A DNA stretch of 6,553 bases from Anaerolineales bacterium (lineage in GTDB: Bacteria > Chloroflexota > Anaerolineae > Anaerolineales > Anaerolineaceae). Position 1 is the stretch's first letter. Each line of letters opens with the position of its first letter. The position numbers and the translations under genes were made by a program. The notes under the pieces are model-generated. The model made no database searches. It saw only the letters and a list, made by a program, of their open reading frames with translations, and was not told the origin of the DNA. The stretch is taken from NCBI GenBank assembly GCA_020060485.1, contig JAGVAB010000095.1, positions 1-6,553 on the forward strand. Direction: 5' to 3'. Shown one piece after another: positions 1 to 5,971 of this stretch.

Positions 1-63
1 CCAGCATGCATTACCTTGTGAATGGGCGTTGCCTGGCAATCGCACCGTGAAGAAGAAGTTTGG

Positions 64-102
64 TGGGGGTGTTTTTGGCGCGAAGCGCCAAAAACACCCC
101 CA
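64..102. repeat. Perfect 18-bp inverted repeat with GAA/TTC triloop
   Basis: Bases 64-81 (TGGGGGTGTTTTTGGCGC) are the exact reverse complement of 85-102, separated only by GAA (82-84). The centre, 80-86, reads GCGAAGC, a heptamer known from biophysical work to form an unusually stable DNA mini-hairpin. The element lies about 105 bases past the stop codon of the minus-strand usp gene, so it could end that operon's transcript or protect its 3' end. Neither side has a proper T tract: the plus side continues TTATCTACC, and the minus side continues CCAAACTTCTTCTTC. It is therefore not a textbook intrinsic terminator, and a dispersed palindromic repeat is the main alternative. The structure is certain; its role is inferred. 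Confidence 0.85.
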
Positions 103-207
103 TTATCTACCATGTTTCACGATTGTTCCCAAAGACCCAGAAAAAACATGCCATTGCGATCAATTCGCTTGGGATAATTCGCAGGCGGCCATTGGAACGG
201 AATTTGC

Positions 208-1092
208 TCAAAGAGTTTTTCCCTCATCTTCTGGCGGCTGCGCTGCCAGAATGCAGGTTTGATCGGCGCGCACGATGAGTACGGGTGAATTCAGGGATTC
301 CATTACCTCGGCGGCGACATCGGGCAGATACTGACGGCGCAAGCTGTGTGAGCTGTATTTTGATCCCATCACCACCAGATCGTATTGGCCGGTGCGCGCT
401 TCGGCGATGATTTCACGCACCACGGCACCATGACGCACCTGCAATGTGGCTTCAACACCCTGGGCTTTGGCCTGTGCCAACAAGGCGCGCAAATGGCGGG
501 CCTGGGGAATGTCGGCGGACAACAGGTCTTTCCAATGCGTTTCCATTTTTTCGATAGTGGGATAATGATAATGTGCAGTTTCAGCAACATGCAGGATGGA
601 TAGCGCCGCGCCGGTGCGTTTCGCCAGAAACAGCGCCCAGCACTCGGCGTTGATGGCGTGTTCCAGCGCGCCCGTGCTCACCAAAATGTGCTCCAGTTGG
701 CGGTGTGCCGTGGGCGTGTAGATGAAAGGCGCTTGGAGGTTCGGCATCATCCGCCGGAAGGCACTGCCTTGCAGCCACTGCCGCCATTTTGGGCGTCCCA
801 TCGGCCCAATGATGACCAAATGCTGCTCCGGGATGGCCTCGGCGCAAATCACTTCGCGGGCACGGCCAGAGCGCACCTGAACAGCAAATGAAATATGCTC
901 CGCCTCCAACTGCATTTGTGCCGCTTGTAAAGCCTCTTGCACAAGGGTGTCTTGTGATGGTGATTCCACAATGCCCAGCAGGGTCACCGGCAGATGCAGT
1001 ACCCCGGCCAGCCATACCCCATAATCCAGCGCCGGCCGGCCAACTGGCGCGCCATTGGTGCACAACAAGAGGGTCAATGATGGTGTATTCAT
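208..1092 (-). CDS. Tandem-domain universal stress protein (UspA family)
   Basis: A 294-residue protein with two Usp (adenine-nucleotide alpha-hydrolase fold) domains, about residues 4-127 and 133-276; this is the usual length for a tandem Usp. Each half opens with a beta strand and helix (LTLLLCTNGAP; HILVSTGALEHA) and closes with a hydrophobic strand (APFIYTP; SPVLIVRA). Domain 1 has an exact G-2X-G-9X-G(S/T) ATP-binding motif: G96, G99, G109, S110 in GPMGRPKWRQWLQGS. Domain 2 is degenerate at that place (MGSKYSSHS), so probably only the first half binds ATP. The Asp common in the first strand of ATP-binding Usp proteins is Asn or Thr here. The tail (about residues 278-294) is polar and likely disordered. 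There is no signal peptide, so it should be cytosolic. Its ATG overlaps the stop of the upstream chromate-transporter gene as ATGA and no strong Shine-Dalgarno precedes it, so translational coupling is likely. The family is clear; the precise function is unknown. Confidence 0.9.
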   Translation of the reverse strand: MNTPSLTLLLCTNGAPVGRPALDYGVWLAGVLHLPVTLLGIVESPSQDTLVQEALQAAQMQLEAEHISFAVQVRSGRAREVICAEAIPEQHLVIIGPMGRPKWRQWLQGSAFRRMMPNLQAPFIYTPTAHRQLEHILVSTGALEHAINAECWALFLAKRTGAALSILHVAETAHYHYPTIEKMETHWKDLLSADIPQARHLRALLAQAKAQGVEATLQVRHGAVVREIIAEARTGQYDLVVMGSKYSSHSLRRQYLPDVAAEVMESLNSPVLIVRADQTCILAAQPPEDEGKTL

Positions 1093-1613
1093 CGTAACAG
1101 CACCACGCCGGCCAGGCCGGCCGCCAACAGCACAAAAGGCGAGGGGACTTTGAGCAGGTAGGCCACCAGGCTTGCCGCAGCAATGCCAATTGTGGTTTGC
1201 ATTTGCCCGTTTCCTTCTCCCTTGAACACATCCCAGGCGACCAGCACCATCAAGACAGCAACGGCAGGTGCCAGACCCTCTACGAAATTGCCCACCCAGG
1301 CCTCGCCGCGCAGGCGCTGCAGGATAGAGATGATGCCCAGCATCAGAATGGTGGGGGGCAGGATGGAGCCCAACAATGCGGTCAATGCACCCGGCAAGCC
1401 GCCTGCCGCATATCCCACGAACATTGCCAACTGAAGAGCGTCACTGCCGGGCAGCACGCTGGAGAATCCCACGGCTTCGACAAATTCACTCTCTGTCAAT
1501 ATCTTGCCGACTGCTTCCTGATACAACAGCCCGACCGAAGCCGGGCCGGATGTGGTCAGCAGATTGATCTTGATGAACATCCAAAACAAACGTAACAATT
1601 CTGTAAATGTCAT
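1089..1613 (-). CDS. Short-chain chromate transporter (CHR family) protein
   Basis: A 174-residue, very hydrophobic inner-membrane protein matching one CHR (chromate ion transporter) domain. Features seen: an amphipathic start (LLRLFWMFIKINLL), the conserved region around residues 51-68 (SSVLPGSDALQLAMFVGY, with the family's PG at 55-56 and GY at 67-68), a glycine-rich turn and helix (GGLPGALTALLGSILPP, 71-87), and further likely membrane segments near 84-98, 112-130, 141-155 and 157-173. Long ChrA proteins carry two such domains (about 400 residues). Short ones like this usually occur as adjacent pairs, but no partner is visible here: the next gene is usp and the upstream side is non-coding. 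The early FGG-type motif of the family is replaced by TSGPAS (21-26). The ATG at 1613-1611 is supported by AAAGGA seven bases upstream. The substrate may be chromate, sulfate or another anion and cannot be told from sequence. Confidence 0.85.
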   Translation of the reverse strand: MTFTELLRLFWMFIKINLLTTSGPASVGLLYQEAVGKILTESEFVEAVGFSSVLPGSDALQLAMFVGYAAGGLPGALTALLGSILPPTILMLGIISILQRLRGEAWVGNFVEGLAPAVAVLMVLVAWDVFKGEGNGQMQTTIGIAAASLVAYLLKVPSPFVLLAAGLAGVVLLR

Positions 1614-1620
1614 CTCAGCA

Positions 1621-1626
1621 TCCTTT
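1621..1626 (-). promoter_or_regulatory. Ribosome binding site of the chr gene
   Basis: On the minus strand AAAGGA lies seven bases before the ATG at 1613. It fixes the start of the chr gene and is the only good Shine-Dalgarno of the two-gene operon, since the downstream usp start has none. Confidence 0.7.
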
Positions 1627-1749
1627 GAAAGAGTTTCGCGGTTTATTCAACAAACAACCGGAGAGATTTTTTCGGCGCGGAAAAACCTGTGGTGAAGCGT
1701 TATGTCCCGATTTTTCTCCTTTTCTGCCAGGTGATCCAGGGTGATTTTG

Positions 1750-1758
1750 ATTGTAGCA
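1750..1758 (-). promoter_or_regulatory. Candidate extended -10 promoter for the chr-usp operon
   Basis: Read on the minus strand this is TGCTACAAT, an extended -10 element (TGn plus TACAAT at 1755-1750). The -35 is poor (TTTGCT at a 16-base spacing is the best candidate), as is tolerated for extended -10 promoters. Transcription would begin near 1743, giving an untranslated leader of about 130 bases before the chr ATG. That is long enough for leader control, but I see no known riboswitch fold in it. It has one short inverted repeat (CGGTT at 1639-1643 and AACCG at 1656-1660). Confidence 0.4.
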
Positions 1759-1948
1759 TAAAGCTGTTTTGAGCAAATACATGATTTTAGCGGGTCTCCG
1801 GGGTTTGCCGGGAAAGTTGCCAAACTCCCATCATTTCATGGCATTCCGTTCTCAAACCACCTTGATCTTTGCGATTTTCCAAAACAGTGGAGGATATCCG
1901 GCTAAAGGTTGTTCCAAAATGCCAATAATGGTTTGCATAAAAAGCCCC

Positions 1949-1997
1949 TTTCCCGCAAAGGAATGCGAAATTAACTTCGGGAAGGCCATGTTTCCCG
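1949..1997. repeat. TTTCCCG direct repeat with intervening CGGGAA
   Basis: TTTCCCG occurs at 1949-1955 and again at 1991-1997, and its partner CGGGAA lies between them at 1978-1983. Either copy can pair with the middle element, giving two mutually exclusive hairpins, or the set could be protein-binding half-sites. It ends 12 bases before the -35 of the ppk promoter, so it would act on DNA as an upstream operator rather than in the ppk mRNA. A regulatory role is only inferred. Confidence 0.35.
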
Positions 1998-2001
1998 GTT
2001 T

Positions 2002-2014
2002 GTCAAGAGTTGAC
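2002..2014. promoter_or_regulatory. Operator-like inverted repeat over the ppk -35
   Basis: GTCAA-GAG-TTGAC is a perfect 5-bp inverted repeat with a 3-base spacer whose right arm is the -35 hexamer itself. A dimeric repressor binding here would block sigma factor. It does not resemble the Pho box of enterobacteria. Short palindromes of this size also arise by chance. Confidence 0.3.
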
Positions 2015-2038
2015 GTTTTCTCCTCCTGTATGTATAGT
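2010..2038 (+). promoter_or_regulatory. Sigma70-type promoter of ppk
   Basis: The -35 is TTGACG (2010-2015) and the -10 is TATAGT (2033-2038), separated by the ideal 17 bases. Transcription should begin near 2045, leaving a leader of about 30 bases with GGAG (2065-2068) placed six bases before the ppk ATG at 2075. This is the best promoter in the window and implies steady, housekeeping-type expression unless the inverted repeat over the -35 is bound. Confidence 0.75.
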
Positions 2039-2074
2039 TAACTTGAACATTCCAATTCCTGGCTGGAGAATAAG

Positions 2075-4219
2075 ATGCCTGAAGAACTGAAGCCGCGTTT
2101 CGATAACGAAAACCTGGACAACCCCAATAATTATATTAACCGTGAACTGGGCTTGCTGGAGTTTCAGCGGCGCGTTCTCGAAGAAGCCCGGGACGAGGAC
2201 AACCCCTTGCTGGAGCGGGTCAAGTTCCTGTCCATTGTGGGTTCCAACCTGGACGAATTCTTCATGGTACGGGTTGGCGGGTTGATCATGCAAAACGAAT
2301 CGGGTATGACCGAGCTTTCGATGGATGGTCTGACCCCGGCCCGGCAGCTGGCCGAGATTCGCAAACAGGCCAAAAGTTTGATGGAAGAAGTGCGCATCTA
2401 TTTTCACGATGTTTTGAAGCCCGCCCTGGATGAGGCAGGCATCCACATTCTCAATTATGAGGAATTGAACGAAAAGCAAAAAGAAACTGTGGATGCCTAT
2501 TTCAACGAGGTTGTTTTTCCGGTGCTCACCCCGCTGGCCTTTGACCCAGGGCACCCCTTTCCGCATATTTCCAACCTGAGCCTCAACCTGGCGGTGCTGA
2601 TCAGCGATCGCGAGGGCGGCCACCATTTCGCCCGGGTCAAAGTGCCCGCCACCCTGCCGAATCTGCTGCCGATCAAGCGTTCCTCCGGCAGCGTGCGCAA
2701 GGACGGCACTGTGCCCTTCAACCACTTTTTTGTGTGGAACAGTCAGGTGATGATGGCCAACCTGGCCGCACTTTTTCCCGGCATGCAGGTGCTGGAGGTG
2801 CATCCATTCCATGTGACCCGCAACGCGGATATGGATATTCAGGAGCTGGAAGCGGTGGATCTGCTGGAAACGATGGAAGAGAATGTGCGCAAGCGGCGTT
2901 TTGGGCGGGTGGTGCGCCTGATCGTGCAAAATGACATGCCGGATTACATCCGCGAGATCCTGGAAGAGAATCTGGAAATGGATCCCAAGGATGTGTATTA
3001 TATGGGCACCCCGCTCAGTCTGAGTTCCCTGATGCAGTTGACCGCCATTGACCGGTATGATTTGAAATACAAGACATTTGTGCCCGCTACTCCGCTGGCA
3101 TTGAAGCCCAAACAGGAGGATGCCAGTGTTTCCATCTTTTCTTTGATCCGCAAAAATGACATCCTGCTGCATCATCCCTATGAGTCTTTTTCGCCGGTGG
3201 TGGAATTTTTACGGGAAGCGGCCCGCGACCCCAAGGTGCTGGCCATCAAGCAAACCCTGTACCGGGTGGGCAGCAATTCACCTGTGGTCAATGCCCTGCT
3301 GGAAGCCCGGCGGGATTATGGCAAACAGGTGGCCGTGCTGGTGGAATTAAAAGCACGTTTTGATGAGGAGTCCAATATCGGCTGGGCCAAGATGCTGGAG
3401 CAGGAAGGCGTGCATGTGACGTATGGATTGATGGGGTTGAAGACCCATTGCAAGATCGGCCTGGTGGTGCGCAAGGAAGGCGATCACATCCGCCGCTATG
3501 TGCACCTGGGCACAGGAAACTATAACCATGTTACCGCCCAGTTATACGAAGATATTGGCATGTTCACCTGCGATGAAGAGATTGGGGCGGATGCCACCGA
3601 CATGTTCAATTATTTGACCGGCTATTCCCTCAAGGATGATTATCGCAAGCTGCTCGTTGCGCCGATCAACCTGCGCGGCCAGCTTGAGAATTTGATCCGC
3701 CATGAGATGGAAAACCAGCAGAACGGTGAGCGCGGTCATATCATCTTCAAACTGAATTCTTTGGTGGACCAGCCCTTCATCAAGCTGCTGTACCAGGCTT
3801 CCCAGGCAGGGGTCAAGGTGGACTTGATCGTGCGCGGCATGTGTTCCCTGCGGCCGGGGATCAAGGGCATGAGCGAAAATATTCGCGTGCTCAGTATTCT
3901 GGGGCGTTTTCTTGAACACAGCCGCATTTTCTTCTTTCGCAATGGCGGCAAACCCCTGATCTATCTGGGCAGCGCCGATCTGATGCCGCGCAATCTCAAC
4001 CGCCGGGTGGAGGTGTTGTTTCCGGTGGAGAACCCGGCTCTGGTGCGCCGCATTCAAACCTACATGCTCAAGACCCTGATGGAAGACAATGTCAAGTCAC
4101 GCCTGATGCTGCCCGATGGCAGTTACCGTCATTTGCACCCGCGTTCCGAGCATACTGCCCGGGATGCCCAGAAGACCTTTCTGCGGATGGCCCAGCAGAA
4201 GCAAGGCACGGAGAAATGA
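2075..4219 (+). CDS. ppk1: Polyphosphate kinase 1
   Basis: A 714-residue PPK1, full length for the family (about 690-720). It reversibly transfers the gamma phosphate of ATP to inorganic polyphosphate, in the cytosol or at the membrane. The N domain begins with the typical INRELGLLEFQRRVLEEA (21-38) and SIVGSNLDEFFMVRVGGL (53-70); the head domain follows (about 120-330), then the two phospholipase-D-like C domains (about 335-510 and 515-690). Catalytic residues are present. His458 in LKTHCKIG corresponds to the autophosphorylated His435 of the E. coli enzyme and His477 in YVHLGTGNYN to His454, with the same 19-residue spacing. His615 in RFLEHSR matches His592. Arg397 (TLYRVGS) and Arg428 (KARFDEES) match the magnesium/phosphate-site arginines. 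The start is supported by GGAG and a strong promoter. No ppx or pho gene adjoins it in the window. Nothing suggests it is defective. Confidence 0.97.
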   Translation: MPEELKPRFDNENLDNPNNYINRELGLLEFQRRVLEEARDEDNPLLERVKFLSIVGSNLDEFFMVRVGGLIMQNESGMTELSMDGLTPARQLAEIRKQAKSLMEEVRIYFHDVLKPALDEAGIHILNYEELNEKQKETVDAYFNEVVFPVLTPLAFDPGHPFPHISNLSLNLAVLISDREGGHHFARVKVPATLPNLLPIKRSSGSVRKDGTVPFNHFFVWNSQVMMANLAALFPGMQVLEVHPFHVTRNADMDIQELEAVDLLETMEENVRKRRFGRVVRLIVQNDMPDYIREILEENLEMDPKDVYYMGTPLSLSSLMQLTAIDRYDLKYKTFVPATPLALKPKQEDASVSIFSLIRKNDILLHHPYESFSPVVEFLREAARDPKVLAIKQTLYRVGSNSPVVNALLEARRDYGKQVAVLVELKARFDEESNIGWAKMLEQEGVHVTYGLMGLKTHCKIGLVVRKEGDHIRRYVHLGTGNYNHVTAQLYEDIGMFTCDEEIGADATDMFNYLTGYSLKDDYRKLLVAPINLRGQLENLIRHEMENQQNGERGHIIFKLNSLVDQPFIKLLYQASQAGVKVDLIVRGMCSLRPGIKGMSENIRVLSILGRFLEHSRIFFFRNGGKPLIYLGSADLMPRNLNRRVEVLFPVENPALVRRIQTYMLKTLMEDNVKSRLMLPDGSYRHLHPRSEHTARDAQKTFLRMAQQKQGTEK

Positions 4220-4281
4220 AGGCGCAGGCAGGCCCGGTGAGCGCGTGAAATGAACTTGAAAGAGCAAAGCCTGTGCGGAAA

Positions 4282-4310
4282 TTCCCATTTTTGGGGAACG
4301 GGAGTATAAT
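4282..4310 (+). promoter_or_regulatory. Promoter of the disulfide oxidoreductase gene, with overlapping inverted repeats
   Basis: A perfect -10, TATAAT, lies at 4305-4310. A weak -35, TTCCCA (4282-4287), is 17 bases upstream, so activation or regulation is plausible. Two small inverted repeats cover the -35 and spacer: GGAA-A-TTCC (4277-4285) and TTCCC (4282-4286) with GGGAA (4294-4298). Transcription would begin near 4317, leaving an AT-rich leader of about 80 bases. It makes the gene separate from ppk despite the same strand and a 176-base gap. Confidence 0.55.
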
Positions 4311-4383
4311 CGCGAATAACAGATATATTGGATACTTATTATCTTATAAATGTTTCTTGCACCCATCATTGGGCGCAAGGACA

Positions 4384-4388
4384 GGGAG
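4384..4388 (+). promoter_or_regulatory. Ribosome binding site deciding the 4396 start
   Basis: GGGAG seven bases before the ATG at 4396 selects this start. The open frame continues upstream to a GTG at 4273, but those extra 41 residues precede the FAD-binding strand (KKYTVVIIGGG), overlap the candidate promoter and lack a ribosome binding site. Confidence 0.8.
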
Positions 4389-4395
4389 AAGCTCT

Positions 4396-5811
4396 ATGAA
4401 GAAATATACAGTGGTGATCATTGGCGGCGGCCCTTCGGGCCATAGCTGTGCGGTGCGCATTGCCCAACTGGGCGGCAAGGTGGCGTTGGTCGAGCGCGAT
4501 TTCATCGGCGGCATCTGCACCAATTGGGGCTGCACCCCCAGCAAGGCCATGATCGAATCAGCCAAGATCGCCCGCGATGTGGCCGACAGCCACAAGTACG
4601 GCGTGGAAGTCTCTGATTTTCAGATCAACTTTGCCCGCGTGGCTGCCCGGCGCAATCAGGTGGTGGTGAATACCCGCGAGAGCATCACGGATTTGCTGCT
4701 GCACCATAAAATCGATCTCTATCAGGGAGAAGCGCAGATCATGGCTCCCGGCAAGGTGCGCATCCTCAACGGCAAACTGGACGCAGACGGCGAAGTCATG
4801 CACTATACCAATGAAGAAGAGTTGATTGAGGCCGAGCATATTGTCATTGCCACCGGCTCAAAACCGCTGATTCCCGGCTTTGTGGACAAAAACGATCCTT
4901 CCATCGTCAGCAGTAACCGCCTGATCAGCATCAATGAGCGCCCCGAAACGCTGACCATCGTTGGCGGCGGGGTGATCGGCCTGGAATTTGCGACCATCTT
5001 TTCCAACCTGGGCAGCCGGGTGACGGTGGTGGAATTCCTCGACCGGGTGCTGGCCGGCATGGATGAGGATATTTCAACCGAGATCACCCGCTTGATGGAA
5101 GCCAATGGTGTGCGCATTCTCACCTCGCACAAGGTTTTGTCTGTCAAGGACGGCATCCTGACTGCCGAGAATCTGAAAACGGGAGAACTGGTCGAGGTGG
5201 CGTGCAGCATGACCCTGATCGCCATCGGGCGCATGGCAGTGGTGCACGAGGAGACCTATAAAGCCCTGGGCATTGACTATACCCTCAAGGGTGTGAATGT
5301 CAACGATTACCAGCAGACCAATGTGCCCGGCATCTGGGCGATTGGCGACGCCACCGGCAAATCCATTCTGGCGCATGTGGGCATTCAGCAGGGCATTGTG
5401 GCTGCCGAAAACATCATGGCCAAACCCGGCCAGACGCTGCGTGCCATGAACTATGAAGTTATCCCGGCGGTGATTTACAGCCTGCCGGAGATCGTGGGCG
5501 TGGGTACCGTGCCGCAGGACCTGACCGGAGTGCAGGTGGTCAAGGTGCCTTTTACCGCCAACCTGCGCGCCAGCATTGAGGAATTTCCCGAGGGTTTCCT
5601 GAAATTATGGATCAAGGATCAGCGGGTGGTGGCTGCCCAGGCCATGGGGCATGGCGTATCCGAGATCATGCAGGAACTGGCCAACATGATCGCCCTCAAG
5701 ACGGATATTCACGAAGTGGCCGAGATCATCCACGCCCATCCCACCTACGCCGAGATCATCCGCTCGGCCCTTGAATATTCCCTGGGCAAGGCGGTTGATT
5801 TTTACATCTAA
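4396..5811 (+). CDS. FAD/NAD-dependent disulfide oxidoreductase (dihydrolipoamide dehydrogenase-like)
   Basis: A 471-residue class I pyridine nucleotide-disulfide oxidoreductase, complete in length. The FAD dinucleotide fold is at the N-terminus (VVIIGGGPSG, 6-15). The redox-active pair is Cys41 and Cys46 in GGICTNWGCTPSK. The NAD-binding fold is TIVGGGVIGLEFA (187-199), with Glu213 ending the second strand, which favours NAD(H) over NADP(H). The second FAD motif is GIWAIGDATG (312-321, Asp318). The dimerisation domain carries the His-Glu dyad, His448 and Glu453, in HAHPTYAE. All parts needed to move electrons between NADH, FAD and a disulfide are present. No E1, E2, glycine-cleavage or mer genes adjoin it, and there is no heavy-metal domain or C-terminal cysteine pair as in MerA. 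It could be a true lipoamide dehydrogenase (lpd) acting at a distance or a paralog with another substrate; the TNW-T residues around the cysteines differ from the common LNVGCIPSK form. Confidence 0.9.
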   Translation: MKKYTVVIIGGGPSGHSCAVRIAQLGGKVALVERDFIGGICTNWGCTPSKAMIESAKIARDVADSHKYGVEVSDFQINFARVAARRNQVVVNTRESITDLLLHHKIDLYQGEAQIMAPGKVRILNGKLDADGEVMHYTNEEELIEAEHIVIATGSKPLIPGFVDKNDPSIVSSNRLISINERPETLTIVGGGVIGLEFATIFSNLGSRVTVVEFLDRVLAGMDEDISTEITRLMEANGVRILTSHKVLSVKDGILTAENLKTGELVEVACSMTLIAIGRMAVVHEETYKALGIDYTLKGVNVNDYQQTNVPGIWAIGDATGKSILAHVGIQQGIVAAENIMAKPGQTLRAMNYEVIPAVIYSLPEIVGVGTVPQDLTGVQVVKVPFTANLRASIEEFPEGFLKLWIKDQRVVAAQAMGHGVSEIMQELANMIALKTDIHEVAEIIHAHPTYAEIIRSALEYSLGKAVDFYI

Positions 5812-5812
5812 T

Positions 5813-5833
5813 CCCGCTGGTGCGGGTTGAGTT
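5813..5833 (+). terminator. Weak intrinsic terminator-like hairpin
   Basis: CCCGC (5813-5817), loop TGGT, GCGGG (5822-5826), directly after the stop codon of the disulfide oxidoreductase gene and followed by TTGAGTTTGGGTT, which is T-rich but interrupted by G. The position fits a terminator; the short stem and broken T tract make it weak. Confidence 0.4.
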
Positions 5834-5902
5834 TGGGTTCCTGGTAAAGCAGTGCATCAGGCGGCAGCGCAGTGTATTCCGAGCAGATGAAGGCTAAAGA
5901 AT

Positions 5903-5971
5903 CCTCCCCTGAGTTATTATGATCAAACCGTACACCGGGCTTTTCGAGGTGTGCGGTTTGATTCGGGGAGG
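5903..5971. repeat. Large two-tier inverted repeat at the RHS break point
   Basis: The inner stem pairs 5922-5936 (ATCAAACCGTACACC) with 5948-5962 (GGTGTGCGGTTTGAT): 15 pairs including one G-T, around an 11-base loop. The outer stem pairs CCTCCCC (5903-5909) with GGGGAGG (5965-5971). The gap between tiers is uneven (12 bases left, 2 right). There is no T tract on the plus side beyond TTTGATTC. The right arm overlaps the first recognisable RHS codons (TTC GGG GAG GTG), so the repeat straddles the point where RHS homology starts. It may be a terminator, a mobile-element end or a recombination scar. Confidence 0.6.

Larger units (their letters stand above)
1614..2074. other. Divergent intergenic region between chr and ppk
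   Basis: These 461 bases separate two divergent units. They hold the chr leader and candidate promoter (1614-1758), a middle part (about 1770-1940) in which I see no convincing gene or RNA, and the ppk promoter region (about 1949-2074). A 90-codon open frame crosses it (TTG start at 1769, to 2041) but runs over the ppk promoter, has no ribosome binding site and has an unconvincing composition, so it is not called. The sequence is visibly less GC-rich than the flanking genes. Confidence 0.6.

Noticed and set aside
29..278. Two overlapping open frames at the left end
   Set aside because: They read through the perfect palindrome (giving VFGAKRQKHPH-like sequence) and run into the 3' end of the well-supported minus-strand usp gene.
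1769..2041. 90-codon open frame between chr and ppk
   Set aside because: TTG start without a ribosome binding site; it covers the ppk -35 and -10, and its protein has no recognisable domain or typical codon pattern.
2003..3175. 390-codon minus-strand open frame opposite ppk
   Set aside because: Antisense shadow of ppk: rich in His, Gln and Ile in the way expected from a GC-biased gene read backwards, with no family match, while the plus strand encodes a complete PPK1.
4222..4276. Distant pairing GCGCAGGC with GCCTGTGC after ppk
   Set aside because: Eight pairs with one G-T over a 39-base loop and no clean T tract right after it; too weak to call a ppk terminator.
4250..4309. 19-codon mini open frame before the oxidoreductase gene
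   Set aside because: No ribosome binding site, and it overlaps the promoter; no sign of a leader-peptide attenuator.
4273..4395. N-terminal extension of the disulfide oxidoreductase from GTG 4273
   Set aside because: It spans the candidate TATAAT promoter, lacks a ribosome binding site, and precedes the family's normal start just before the FAD-binding strand; ATG 4396 has GGGAG at good spacing.
4396..5811. Mercuric reductase identity
   Set aside because: No N-terminal heavy-metal domain, no C-terminal vicinal cysteine pair, no mer neighbours; the His448-Glu453 dyad fits dithiol-disulfide chemistry instead.
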